This document shows, piece by piece, positions 1 through 8,232 of a DNA stretch of 64,000 bases. The position numbers and the translations under genes were made by a program. Source of the stretch: Pseudoxanthomonas helianthi. GTDB taxonomy: Bacteria; Pseudomonadota; Gammaproteobacteria; Xanthomonadales; Xanthomonadaceae. Each line of letters opens with the position of its first letter. Position 1 is the stretch's first letter. Location: the NCBI RefSeq assembly GCF_017939625.1, contig NZ_JAGKTC010000003.1, positions 310,001-374,000 of the forward strand. Direction: 5' to 3'. The notes under the pieces are model-generated. The model was not told where the DNA came from. It was given only the letters and a program-made list of their open reading frames with translations, and did no database searches.

Positions 1-619
1 GCGCCGAGACCGCTTCCAGCGCGCTGAAGCCGGCGATGGTGAACGCGCACAGCGAATCCGCGCCGCCGGCGATCACCGCATCGGCGATGCCCGCGCGCAG
101 CAGCCGCGCGGCCGATGCCAACGCCTTGGCGCTGGACGAACAGGCCGTCGACACCGTCCACGCCGGCCCGCGCGCGCCGGATTCAGCGGCCAGGAATCGC
201 GAAGGCGCGCCGATCTCCTGCTGTGCGTAATGGAACCGCGCCGGCCATGGGCCTTCGGCATGCCGTTGCGCCATGACCGCTTCGGTTTCGCCGATGCCGG
301 AGGTGCTGGTGCCGAGCACCACCGCGACCCGGTGCGCGCCGTAGCGGGCGATTGCCTGTTCGCAGCCCGCGCGGATCTGCGCATAGGCCATGCGCAGCAG
401 GGCGTTGTTGCGGCTGCGCAGCGGCAATGGGCAATCGGAAAGATCGGCCAGCACGCCGGGCACCTCGCCGACCGCCAGCGGTCGCCCCGGCGACCAGCGT
501 TCGCTGACCGCGACGCCATGCGGCCGGTCGTCGGCGAACAAGGCACGGCCCACCGCGTCGAGACCGTCGCCCAGTGCGCAGGTCACGCCGGCTTCGTTGA
601 GGTACACCGATGCGTTCAA
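1..619 (-). CDS. Beta-ketoacyl-ACP synthase of the aryl-polyene cluster (3' end outside window)
   Basis: Condensing enzyme expected to extend the polyene chain on an acyl carrier protein (ApeO-like position in known aryl-polyene clusters). The visible N-terminal ~206 residues contain the thiolase-fold active-site Cys in a TACSSS motif, preceded by a typical LGTSTSGIGETE segment. The start is taken as TTG at 619, which overlaps the TGA stop of the upstream lipoprotein gene (TTGA). This coupling matches the rest of the operon and no better start is in frame nearby. The catalytic His residues would lie beyond base 1, so activity cannot be confirmed here. Family assignment is secure; the role in chain initiation versus elongation is inferred from position. 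Confidence 0.88.
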   Translation of the reverse strand, partial: MNASVYLNEAGVTCALGDGLDAVGRALFADDRPHGVAVSERWSPGRPLAVGEVPGVLADLSDCPLPLRSRNNALLRMAYAQIRAGCEQAIARYGAHRVAVVLGTSTSGIGETEAVMAQRHAEGPWPARFHYAQQEIGAPSRFLAAESGARGPAWTVSTACSSSAKALASAARLLRAGIADAVIAGGADSLCAFTIAGFSALEAVSA

Positions 620-1173
620 GGCGAAGCTTCCGTGCCGGATGCCGATTCGATCTGCAGGCGGTAGCCTTCGGCCAGGTTTTCCAGCGTGGCGTTGCCGTTC
701 GCCGCGTCGCCGCTGCTGCGCAGCCAGACGTGTCCTTGGTGCTGCAGGCTGCGCTCGCCGTCGCGTTCTTCCAGCGTCCAGCCGGAGGGCAGCGCCGCGC
801 GGATCGCTTCGGTCGGCCACAGCACGAACTGCAGGTCGTCGAGCACGCGTTCGCCACGCACCGCCGGCGGCAGCCATGGCGCGCGCTGTTCCCGCAGTTC
901 CTTTCCGTCCCAGCTGAGGCGCACGCCGGACTGCCCCATCGCCTGCACCAGCAGGCGCACTTCGTCCGGATCGGCCTCCAGCAGCGCATCGAGGTCGCGC
1001 TGCTGGGTACCGAATGTGAAATGCAGGCGCTGCTGCAGCGACAACGACTTGCCCAGCGCCGCCGGCGGCAGCCGCAACGGCGGCAGCTCGACCTGCGGGC
1101 GCGCCACCGGCCCGCGCGACGCACACGCGGCCAGCAGCAGACTGGCGAATGCGAGCACGATCAGGCGGCGCAC
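616..1173 (-). CDS. DUF3261-family lipoprotein of the aryl-polyene cluster
   Basis: Predicted outer-membrane-directed lipoprotein of about 185 residues. It has a short N-terminal hydrophobic signal with a lipobox ending LLAAC, then a mature domain with HFTFGTQQRD and a conserved Trp-rich middle, as in the DUF3261 (ApeN-like) proteins found next to ketosynthase and exporter genes in aryl-polyene clusters. The GTG start at 1173 has AGGAG just upstream and lies inside the end of the halogenase-like gene (13-base overlap). Its function is unknown; in this setting it probably helps deliver or anchor the pigment in the outer membrane. The longer open frame upstream is an overlap with the neighbouring gene, not a fusion. 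Confidence 0.8.
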   Translation of the reverse strand: MRRLIVLAFASLLLAACASRGPVARPQVELPPLRLPPAALGKSLSLQQRLHFTFGTQQRDLDALLEADPDEVRLLVQAMGQSGVRLSWDGKELREQRAPWLPPAVRGERVLDDLQFVLWPTEAIRAALPSGWTLEERDGERSLQHQGHVWLRSSGDAANGNATLENLAEGYRLQIESASGTEASP

Positions 1174-2396
1174 AGCTCCTCCAGCACGCGCATGCGCCGG
1201 CCGCTTTCGTCGGCGACATACGGATTGTCGGTGTCCCAGGCGTAACCGGCCAGGATCGAGCAGATCATCGCCCGCACCTCGGGCTGGGCCTTCTCGAAAT
1301 AGATGATCTTCTGGAACCCGCCCTGGTACCAGGCCTCGACGAAGCGGCGGAAGGTCTTGACCCCGGCGCGCAGCGGAATGGAGAAATCGGCTTCCCAATC
1401 GACGCTTGCGCCCGCGTACTTGCGGCGCAGGCATTCGGCGGCCAGTTGCGCCGATTTGAACGCGATGGTCACGCCGGACGAGAACACCGGATCGAGGAAT
1501 TCGCCGGCATTGCCCAGCAACGCGTAGCCCGGCCCCCACAGCGAGGCGACGTTGGCCGAGTAGCCGACGATCTGCTTCGCCGGCATCACGCCCCACTCGG
1601 CCTTGGCCAGCAGCCGCGACAGGTTCGGGTCTTCGCCGACGATGGCCTGCAGGCGTTCGAGTTCGCTGCCGGGGTAACGATCGAGGAACTCCCGTTCGGC
1701 GACCACGCCCAGCGAGCAGCAGCCGTTGGAGAACGGAATGGTCCAGTACCACACGTCGACGTGCTGCGGGTGCGTGGTGATCAGGATCTTGTTGCGGTCG
1801 AAATCCGACTCGGGCGGAATGTTGTCGCGCACGTGGGTGAAGATCGCGCCGCGCACCGGGAAGTTGGACGGCGACTCCAGCTTCAGCAGGCGCGGCAGCA
1901 GGCGGCCGAAACCGCTGGCGTCGAGGATGAAGTCCGCCTCGATCACGTACTCCCCGTCTTCCGGCGCGCGCACGGCGACGCGCGGACGTTCGCCCGGCTC
2001 GACCGCCAGCACCTCATGGCCGAAGCGCACCTCGGCGCCCATGCGCTCGGCGCCCTTCGCCAGCAGATGGTCGAAATTGGCCCGCTGCACCTGGTAGGTG
2101 GTGCCCCACCCCGGCGAGAACTTGTCGCGGAAATCGAACTCGGTGCGCCTGTCGCCATAGGCGAAGGCCGCGCCGTTCTTGTACTGGAAGCCGGCCTCGA
2201 CCACGTCCTGCAACAGGCCGGCCGCTTCGATGTATTCCATGCTCTGCGGCAGCAGGCTTTCGCCGATGGAGAAGCGCGGGAACCGTTCGCGCTCGACGAT
2301 CAGCACCTTGCGCCCCTGCTGGCGCAGCATCGCCGCGGCCACCGAGCCGGCGGGGCCTGCGCCGACGATCAGGATTTCGGTCGTTTCCTTGTTCAT
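1161..2396 (-). CDS. Flavin-dependent halogenase-like oxidoreductase
   Basis: A 411-residue FAD protein starting at the ATG that overlaps the exporter stop codon (ATGA). The FAD-binding GAGPAG motif is at about residues 13-18. A Lys at about 73 lies in QYKNGAAFAYGD, where flavin halogenases carry their catalytic Lys. WYWTIP at about residues 216-221 fits the halogenase signature WxWxIP, which general hydroxylases lack. An FAD-contact segment (GNAGEFLDPVFSSG) follows. Xanthomonadins are brominated aryl polyenes, so a brominating role in the same operon is the natural inference. It could still be an oxidoreductase that has lost halogenase activity. It would need reduced flavin from a partner reductase, and none is encoded here. 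Confidence 0.8.
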   Translation of the reverse strand: MNKETTEILIVGAGPAGSVAAAMLRQQGRKVLIVERERFPRFSIGESLLPQSMEYIEAAGLLQDVVEAGFQYKNGAAFAYGDRRTEFDFRDKFSPGWGTTYQVQRANFDHLLAKGAERMGAEVRFGHEVLAVEPGERPRVAVRAPEDGEYVIEADFILDASGFGRLLPRLLKLESPSNFPVRGAIFTHVRDNIPPESDFDRNKILITTHPQHVDVWYWTIPFSNGCCSLGVVAEREFLDRYPGSELERLQAIVGEDPNLSRLLAKAEWGVMPAKQIVGYSANVASLWGPGYALLGNAGEFLDPVFSSGVTIAFKSAQLAAECLRRKYAGASVDWEADFSIPLRAGVKTFRRFVEAWYQGGFQKIIYFEKAQPEVRAMICSILAGYAWDTDNPYVADESGRRMRVLEELCAA

Positions 2397-4744
2397 TCCA
2401 GGTTTCCAGTCCTTGCAGTGTGGGTGGCCGATGGCCGGAACAGCGGGGACAGCAGCCAGACCAGGCCGATGCCGAACAACAGGGTCAGGCCGAACGCGCG
2501 CAGTGCCGGCGTCGAGGACAACGCGAGCAGGCCGAACGACAGCCACGTGCTGGCCGCGCCGACGCAGACCGCGGTCCATGCGGTCGGATCGCCATCGTGT
2601 TCCAGGAGGAAGATGCCGTAGTCGATGCCCATGCCCAGCAGCAGCAACAAGGCCAGCACGTTGAACAGCTGCAGCGGCTGGCCCAGCCAGCCGAGGGCGG
2701 CCACGGTGATCGCGCCGGCCAACAGCGTCGGCAGCATCACCCGCCACGCGTTGCCGCGGTAACGCCACCACAGCAACGCGAACACCAATGCCGCACCGGC
2801 CAGCAACAGGCCGCCCATCAGGCGCCGGTAATGGCGCAGCAGGGAAGAGAAATCGGCGGTGCGGTCGACCCAGCGCACGCCGGGCAGGCCTTGCGCCTGC
2901 GCCGGCAGGGTCGTCGCCGCGTTGGATGCGGTCAATCCGTCGATCATCACCACGCTGGCCATGCCGTGGCCGATGTCGCCCAGCCACAATCGGCGGAACG
3001 GCTGGGATACCGGCGAGGCCAGCCATGCGGCGGGTTCAATCGCATCGCTTGCGAAGCCCGGCCGCTGCAAGGCTTCGCCCAGCGCGGTGCCGACCGCTGC
3101 GAGCACGGCGGTTTCCTTTTCCGCACTCAGCGCGGCGTCCTCGCGCTGACGACGCAGGGACGGCAGCCAGGTGCTGACTGCCTGGAAGCCGTGGATTTCG
3201 CCCTTGGCTTGCAGGACCTCTAGCCTCCCGACCAGGGCTTCTTCGCGTTCCAGCAGGCCCTGCGCGCTGTCGCCGCGCACCAGATAGAACTGCGCCGGGC
3301 TCGGCAAGCCCAGTACGCGGCCGATTTCGATCTGCTGCGCGATCAGCGATTTCGGTGAAGATTGCAGCGAGCGCAGGTCGTCGTCGACGTGCAATTTCGC
3401 AAAACCTGCGATCGCGGCAAGCAGCGCCACCGCCGCGAACGCCAGCCATGCCTTGCTCCGCCGCATCCGCGGCCAGCGCGACAGCGAAGCGCCGATGGCC
3501 TGCGAAAAACGCGTGGCGCGCAGTTCGCCGCGATCCAGCCACGGGAACCAGCAGATTACGGTCAGGAACGCGGCGGCCAATCCCGTCACCGAGAACAAGG
3601 CCATCTGCCGCAATCCGGGGAACGGCGCCAGGCCCAATGCGAGATAGGCCAGTGCGCTGGTCAACAGCGCCAGCCAAAGGCCGGGCAAAAGATGCCGCAG
3701 CAAGGACCAGCGTTGCGAAGCCGGACGGCCCTGCCTCGAGGCGAACCAGTGGATGCCGTAGTCCTCGGCCACGCCGACCAGGCTGGCGCCGAAGATCAGG
3801 GTCAACAGGTGCACCTTGCCGAACACCATGGCAGTCACCGACAACGCCGCGGCGCAGCCGACCAGCAGAGAGGCGGCAACCAGCAGGATCGGCCGCAACG
3901 AACGGAACGACAGCCACACCAGCAACAACACCGCCGCCAGCGAGCCCCAGCCGATGGTGTTGATTTCGCGGTTGGCCTGCGCCGCAGCGGCTTCGGCGTG
4001 CAGTGGCACGCCGGCGCGCAGTACGCGCAGGCCCGGCACGGTGGCCTGCGCTGCGCCGGACGCGGCGTCCAATGCTTCCTGCAACGGGCGCGACCCGTCC
4101 AGCCGGAACGCCGAATCGCGGGTTTCGAACTGTAATGCTAGCCAGTAACGGCCTTCGGCCTGCAACAGACCGTCCTCGCCGACCTGCATGCCGGAAGCCG
4201 CCGCACGCGCCTGCCACCACTGCGGCCACAGACCCAGCGGGTCGTTGCGCCATTCGGTCAGGCGCGGCGCACCGACCGGACCGTACAGCGCCGCCAGCGC
4301 GTTTTCGGCCAATGCCTCCGCCGGCGTGGCGCGCAGTTGCCGGCGTTGCTCGTCGGTCAGCAGGCGATCGCGATACGGCGCGTAGAAGCGTCGCGCCGCG
4401 TCGAACCAGTCCTGCGCCGCGCCGTTTCCGCGCAAGGATTGCGCCGTTGCGATGCGTTTGCGGAAGGCGGCCTCGGCGGCATGCGCCCGCTCCGGCGTCT
4501 CCGCACCGAGCAGTACCACGACCTGGCGGGCGCTGGCGTCGGCGATGCGACGGGTGACGTCGGCCAGCTCGGCGTCCTGCGCTTCCTGCGGCAACAGGGC
4601 CAGCACATCGCTGTCCAGCCGCGATTCGTGCCAGAAACGCCATTGGTGCCAGGCCACCGCCAGCACGAGCAACAACCACGCCCATGCCAGCCAGCGCCAG
4701 CGACGCCGGAAATGCGCTTCCCCCTGGCCCGACGCGTCAGTCAA
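2393..4744 (-). CDS. RND/MMPL-family exporter of the aryl-polyene cluster
   Basis: Large inner-membrane protein (783 residues) with the two-fold organisation of RND/MMPL transporters. One transmembrane helix near the N-terminus (residues ~16-33) precedes a periplasmic domain. A five-to-six-helix bundle follows at ~265-425, then a second periplasmic domain and a second helix bundle at ~640-775. The bundle contains the family-like GVAEDYGIHW and LGMGIDYGIFL segments with acidic residues. It corresponds to the ApeM-type exporter and probably moves the lipid-linked polyene out of the inner membrane with help from the adjacent LolA-like carrier. The start is TTG at 4744, overlapping the end of the lolA-like gene by 8 bases. 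Confidence 0.85.
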   Translation of the reverse strand: MTDASGQGEAHFRRRWRWLAWAWLLLVLAVAWHQWRFWHESRLDSDVLALLPQEAQDAELADVTRRIADASARQVVVLLGAETPERAHAAEAAFRKRIATAQSLRGNGAAQDWFDAARRFYAPYRDRLLTDEQRRQLRATPAEALAENALAALYGPVGAPRLTEWRNDPLGLWPQWWQARAAASGMQVGEDGLLQAEGRYWLALQFETRDSAFRLDGSRPLQEALDAASGAAQATVPGLRVLRAGVPLHAEAAAAQANREINTIGWGSLAAVLLLVWLSFRSLRPILLVAASLLVGCAAALSVTAMVFGKVHLLTLIFGASLVGVAEDYGIHWFASRQGRPASQRWSLLRHLLPGLWLALLTSALAYLALGLAPFPGLRQMALFSVTGLAAAFLTVICWFPWLDRGELRATRFSQAIGASLSRWPRMRRSKAWLAFAAVALLAAIAGFAKLHVDDDLRSLQSSPKSLIAQQIEIGRVLGLPSPAQFYLVRGDSAQGLLEREEALVGRLEVLQAKGEIHGFQAVSTWLPSLRRQREDAALSAEKETAVLAAVGTALGEALQRPGFASDAIEPAAWLASPVSQPFRRLWLGDIGHGMASVVMIDGLTASNAATTLPAQAQGLPGVRWVDRTADFSSLLRHYRRLMGGLLLAGAALVFALLWWRYRGNAWRVMLPTLLAGAITVAALGWLGQPLQLFNVLALLLLLGMGIDYGIFLLEHDGDPTAWTAVCVGAASTWLSFGLLALSSTPALRAFGLTLLFGIGLVWLLSPLFRPSATHTARTGNLE

Positions 4745-5351
4745 GGCGCGCGGCCTCTTCGCGGCTCAGTTGCGCCGGCGTTTCGGCCAAGGCGGAAAAA
4801 TCCAATACCGTCGCGTCGCCGCTGGCTTCGACGATGCGCGCTTCGCGCACGTAGCGGTCGCCTTGCAGATCGATGCGGGCGAAGGCCTTGGCCAGCGCAG
4901 CGGATTTCGGCGTCAGCGACAGCTTCCAGCCCTGCCCCGGCAATGCGGTCGCCTGCGCTTCGAAGCGAGCGGCCAGGCCCTGCAGGTCGCCCGCCACGAG
5001 CGCCAGCATCATCTGGTTGACTCCGCGCAATGCGGGTTGCCGGCTGCCGTCGAGTTCGACTTGGCGACTGCCGTCGCGCTGCACGCTGTAGATGCGATCG
5101 CGGGTGACCACGACTTCCGACGGAAAAGGCTTCAGCGTGGTCCAGATCACGCCGCGGTCGCGCGCCAGCACGAAGCGGCCCTGCGAGCGCAACGGGCTCT
5201 TGAACCCGGCGACCCGCTTTTCCTGCACGAACTCGCCGCGCAGCACCGCCACCTTGGCCACGCGCTGCTGCACCATCGCCAGGCCGGTGTCCGCGGCTTG
5301 GGCCGCGAAGGAGGCCAAGCCGATCAATACGAATGCCAGGATCCGTTTCAC
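4737..5351 (-). CDS. LolA-like outer-membrane carrier protein of the aryl-polyene cluster
   Basis: Secreted periplasmic protein of about 204 residues with a clear signal peptide (hydrophobic ILAFVLIGLASFA then AQA|AD). A LolA-fold sequence follows: GEFVQEKRVAGFKSPLRSQG, then an IWTTLKPFPSEVVVT strand region. It resembles the ApeL proteins, which are paralogues of the lipoprotein carrier LolA and sit beside the MMPL exporter. Here it lies between the thioesterase and exporter genes, so its cargo is likely the polyene or its lipid conjugate, not ordinary lipoproteins. The GTG start at 5351 overlaps the thioesterase stop (GTGA). Substrate is inferred; fold assignment is strong. Confidence 0.83.
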   Translation of the reverse strand: MKRILAFVLIGLASFAAQAADTGLAMVQQRVAKVAVLRGEFVQEKRVAGFKSPLRSQGRFVLARDRGVIWTTLKPFPSEVVVTRDRIYSVQRDGSRQVELDGSRQPALRGVNQMMLALVAGDLQGLAARFEAQATALPGQGWKLSLTPKSAALAKAFARIDLQGDRYVREARIVEASGDATVLDFSALAETPAQLSREEAARLD

Positions 5352-5770
5352 GCCGGCCGCACTCCCAGCTTTTCCCACAGCACCGGCGGGCACACATACA
5401 GCATCTCGCCCGAAGCCGCATCGACCGCGACCTGGATGGTATGCGCGCGGGTCAGCACCTCGCCGCTGGCGGCGTCGGCGATGGCGTATTCGATCTTCAT
5501 CCGGTTTTCCCACTCGACCAGCGCGGCGCCGACCTTCAGCGGCTGGTTGTAGCGCAAGGGACGCACGTACTTCACCCTTGCGTCGACCACGGGCCACAAA
5601 TAACCCGACTCGAGCATCTGCGGATAGTCGTAGCCAAACTGCTGCAGCAGCGCGCAGCGGGCGATTTCGAAGTACTTGAAGTAGTGGCCGTGCCAGACCA
5701 CCGCCATCGCGTCGCAATCGTGGAAGGCCGGGGTCAGTTCGACCTCGGCGCGGAATTCAGGCGTCTGCAT
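5348..5770 (-). CDS. Hotdog-fold acyl-CoA/ACP thioesterase (4HBT type)
   Basis: Small thioesterase of 140 residues in the 4-hydroxybenzoyl-CoA thioesterase family. The signature DCDAMAVVWHGHYFKYFE lies at about residues 19-36 and includes the catalytic Asp and the H-x-x-Y segment. It fits ApeK-type thioesterases of aryl-polyene clusters, which probably release stalled or finished acyl chains from the ACP. The ATG at 5770 is chosen because the N-terminus then begins directly with the hotdog fold. Upstream in-frame codons belong to the overlapping ammonia-lyase gene (14-base overlap). Whether it edits or terminates chains cannot be told from sequence. Confidence 0.87.
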   Translation of the reverse strand: MQTPEFRAEVELTPAFHDCDAMAVVWHGHYFKYFEIARCALLQQFGYDYPQMLESGYLWPVVDARVKYVRPLRYNQPLKVGAALVEWENRMKIEYAIADAASGEVLTRAHTIQVAVDAASGEMLYVCPPVLWEKLGVRPA

Positions 5771-7301
5771 ACAACGTCCAGTCGCGGTTGCGGATGCCGG
5801 CCAGCAGCGCGTGCAGCTCGCCGTCCAGCGCACGGTCTTCCTCGACCAGGGCGATGCGTGCGCGCAAGTCGTCCAGCATGGTCGCCGGCGCGCCGGACAG
5901 CGAGGCCTCCGGCGCGATGTGCTGGCGCAGTTCGACGCCCTGGCGCGCCGCGACCAGCATGGCGGCGGCGACCTGCTCGGTCAGTTCGATCACGCGCAGG
6001 CAATCGCGCGCGGCGATGGTGCCCATGCTGACCTTGTCCTGGTTGTGGCATTCGGTCGAACGCGAGAACACCGAGGCCGGCATGGTCTGCTTCAGCGCCT
6101 CGGCGGTCCACGCGGAAACGCTGATCTGCAGCGCCTTCAGGCCATGGTTGATCGCCGCGCGCGGACCTTGCGACGCCGACAGGTTGGCCGGCAAGCCGTG
6201 GTTGTATCGCGCGTCGACCAGCAGGGCCAGCTGCCGGTCCATCAGGTCGGCGAGGTTGGCGACGGTATTCTTCAACGCGTCCATCGCGAAGGCGATGTGG
6301 CCGCCGTAGAAATGGCCGCCGTGCAGGATCTGTTCGCCTTCGGGGTCGATCAGCGGGTTGTCGTTGGCGCTGTTGAGTTCGGTCTCGATCAGCTGGCGCA
6401 GGAACGGCAACGCGTCCTCCAGTACGCCGATCACGTGCGGCGCACAGCGCAGCGAGTAACGGTCCTGCAGGCGCTGCTCGTTGCGCGGCGGGCGGTCGCT
6501 GTGCAGGTCGGCGCGCAGCCGTGCGGCGACGCGCGTCTGGCCCGGGTGCGGCTTGGCCGCGAACAGAACTTCGTCGTAGTGATGCGCGTTGCCGGCGCTG
6601 GCCAGGACGTTGTACGCGGTCAACCGCGTCGCCAACCGCGACAGGTAATCGGCGCGTTCGAAGGCCAGGCAGGCCAGCGCGGTCATCACCGCCGTGCCGT
6701 TCATGATCGCCAGGCCTTCCTTGGGCCGCAGCTTCAGCGGCGCCAGCCCGATCTCGGCCAGGACGTCTTTCGCCGGACGACGTTCGCCGCGATACATCAC
6801 CTCGCGCTCGCCGCACAGCACCGCGGCGACGTACGACAACGGGGTCAGGTCGCCGCTGGCGCCGACCGAGCCTTCGGCGGGGATCAACGGCAGCACGTCG
6901 TGTTGCAACAACGCGGTGAGGCCCTCCAGCAATGGCAGGCTGACGCCAGACATGCCATGCGCCAGCGACGCCAGGCGCGCGGCCAGCACGGCGCGGGTTT
7001 CGGCCGCGTCGAGGAAACGGCCCATGCCGACGCCGTGGTAGGCGAACAGATGGTGCGGCAGTTCCGCAACCAGGTCCGGCGGAATGTTCACCGTGCACGA
7101 ATCGCCGTAACCGGTGGTGACGCCGTAGATCACGCCATCTTCGGCCAACAGGCGGTCGAGGAAATCGGCGCCGCGGGCGATGCGCGCGCGGAACGCGGCG
7201 TTGTCCGACAACGCGGCCGTGCGTTCGCGCCGCGCCAGGGCGACGACGTCTTCGATGCGCAGCGGCGCGGCGCCGATGGCGATGGGATTCGACTCAGTCA
7301 T
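5757..7301 (-). CDS. Aromatic amino acid ammonia-lyase (HAL/TAL/PAL family) in the pigment operon
   Basis: A 514-residue member of the MIO-containing ammonia-lyases. The cofactor-forming Ala-Ser-Gly is at about 148-150 within GSVGASGDLTPLS, and the catalytic Tyr is at about 59 in YGVTTGYG. The substrate-selectivity pair aligns by eye to Tyr88-His89, compared with Ser-His in histidine and His-Leu in tyrosine ammonia-lyases, so the substrate is uncertain. No hutU, hutI or hutG neighbour exists, which argues against histidine catabolism. In the operon it could supply a cinnamate/coumarate-type aryl starter, although xanthomonadin is reported to use 3-hydroxybenzoate from chorismate. The ATG at 7301 overlaps the acyltransferase stop by 8 bases. 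Confidence 0.88.
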   Translation of the reverse strand: MTESNPIAIGAAPLRIEDVVALARRERTAALSDNAAFRARIARGADFLDRLLAEDGVIYGVTTGYGDSCTVNIPPDLVAELPHHLFAYHGVGMGRFLDAAETRAVLAARLASLAHGMSGVSLPLLEGLTALLQHDVLPLIPAEGSVGASGDLTPLSYVAAVLCGEREVMYRGERRPAKDVLAEIGLAPLKLRPKEGLAIMNGTAVMTALACLAFERADYLSRLATRLTAYNVLASAGNAHHYDEVLFAAKPHPGQTRVAARLRADLHSDRPPRNEQRLQDRYSLRCAPHVIGVLEDALPFLRQLIETELNSANDNPLIDPEGEQILHGGHFYGGHIAFAMDALKNTVANLADLMDRQLALLVDARYNHGLPANLSASQGPRAAINHGLKALQISVSAWTAEALKQTMPASVFSRSTECHNQDKVSMGTIAARDCLRVIELTEQVAAAMLVAARQGVELRQHIAPEASLSGAPATMLDDLRARIALVEEDRALDGELHALLAGIRNRDWTLYADA

Positions 7302-8232
7302 GGGTGGGGTTTTCAGCCAGTTGATCCCAGAAGGGAAAGAAATTGAACCAGTCGAACGGCGCCTGTCGCACCTGTGCTTCCAGCCATTGTGCAAAACGCG
7401 CTGCCTGCCGCGCCAGCGCGGCGTTGCGGTCCGTGCGCGGCAGGACCACGCGTTCCTCGAAACGTTCGAAGCGGACGACATAGCCGTCGTCCCGGTGCAG
7501 GCAGGACATCGCGAACAGCGGGCAACCGAGGATCGCCGCGATCACGTACGGTCCGATCGGGAACGGCGCCTCGCGGCCCAGGAACGGCGCCCGCGCATTG
7601 CGCGTGCTGCGGATCGGCACGCGATCCCCGGCCACGGCGACGAACTCGCCGCGCGCGACTTTTTCCGCCAGCCGTATCGCGGTTTCCGGCCCCAGTTCGG
7701 TGACCTGCATCAGTTCGACCCGGCCTTGCGGCTGCATGCGCCGCGCCAGGCGGTTGAAGCGCTCGGCATGCACGGTGTGCACCAGCGCGGTGACCCGGAA
7801 GCCAGGCACGTCCTCGGCCAGCGCCTGGCACAGTTCCAGGCAGCCGATGTGCGCGGTGACGATCACCCCGCCCTGCCCCGCGGCGATCTGCGCGAGCATC
7901 GCATCGCGTTCGGTGGCCACCTTCCCCAGCGGATAACGCCCGCCGAGAGCGAGGATCTTGTCCAGCAGGGTTTCGGCGAAACGGGCGAAATGACGCAGGC
8001 TGTTCCAGGCGTTCGGCGCGGGCATCGATTCGCCAAAGCGCGAGCGCAGGCGCCGCAGGTACTCGCGCGATGCGTGGCGCGCGGTCGCGTTGGCCAGCCA
8101 GTGGCAGGTCACCACCGGATACAGGCACAGGCGGAACGGCCAGCGTCCCAGCCAGCGATGCACGCCGCACAGGAAACGGATGCCCAGCGCCGACGTCGAT
8201 TCGCCGATATCGGCCCAATGCCGCGCGCTCAT
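7294..8232 (-). CDS. LpxL/HtrB-type acyltransferase of the aryl-polyene cluster
   Basis: Membrane-associated acyltransferase of 312 residues in the lipid A biosynthesis acyltransferase family. An early hydrophobic segment is followed by the HIGCLE motif (HX4E catalytic dyad), then a GDRVPIRSTRNARAPFLG block that matches the second conserved region. In E. coli-type clusters this function is fused to a glycosyltransferase in ApeJ. Here the two are separate but adjacent, with a 4-base overlap (ATGA at 8229-8232). It probably transfers an acyl group onto the glycolipid that carries the pigment. The acceptor is inferred. Confidence 0.85.
   Translation of the reverse strand: MSARHWADIGESTSALGIRFLCGVHRWLGRWPFRLCLYPVVTCHWLANATARHASREYLRRLRSRFGESMPAPNAWNSLRHFARFAETLLDKILALGGRYPLGKVATERDAMLAQIAAGQGGVIVTAHIGCLELCQALAEDVPGFRVTALVHTVHAERFNRLARRMQPQGRVELMQVTELGPETAIRLAEKVARGEFVAVAGDRVPIRSTRNARAPFLGREAPFPIGPYVIAAILGCPLFAMSCLHRDDGYVVRFERFEERVVLPRTDRNAALARQAARFAQWLEAQVRQAPFDWFNFFPFWDQLAENPTHD

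Noticed and set aside
616..1752. A 378-codon frame suggesting a fusion of a flavoprotein end with the DUF3261 lipoprotein.
   Set aside because: The upstream part is out of frame with the halogenase-like gene and lacks any motif; the lipoprotein has its own GTG start with a ribosome site and signal peptide.
4737..5351. Annotation as the housekeeping lolA.
   Set aside because: The gene is embedded in the pigment operon beside an MMPL exporter, and the sequence is of the divergent LolA-like (ApeL) kind.
5757..7301. Annotation as hutH of histidine catabolism.
   Set aside because: No other hut gene is near, it is translationally coupled to aryl-polyene genes on both sides, and the selectivity residues differ from HutH.
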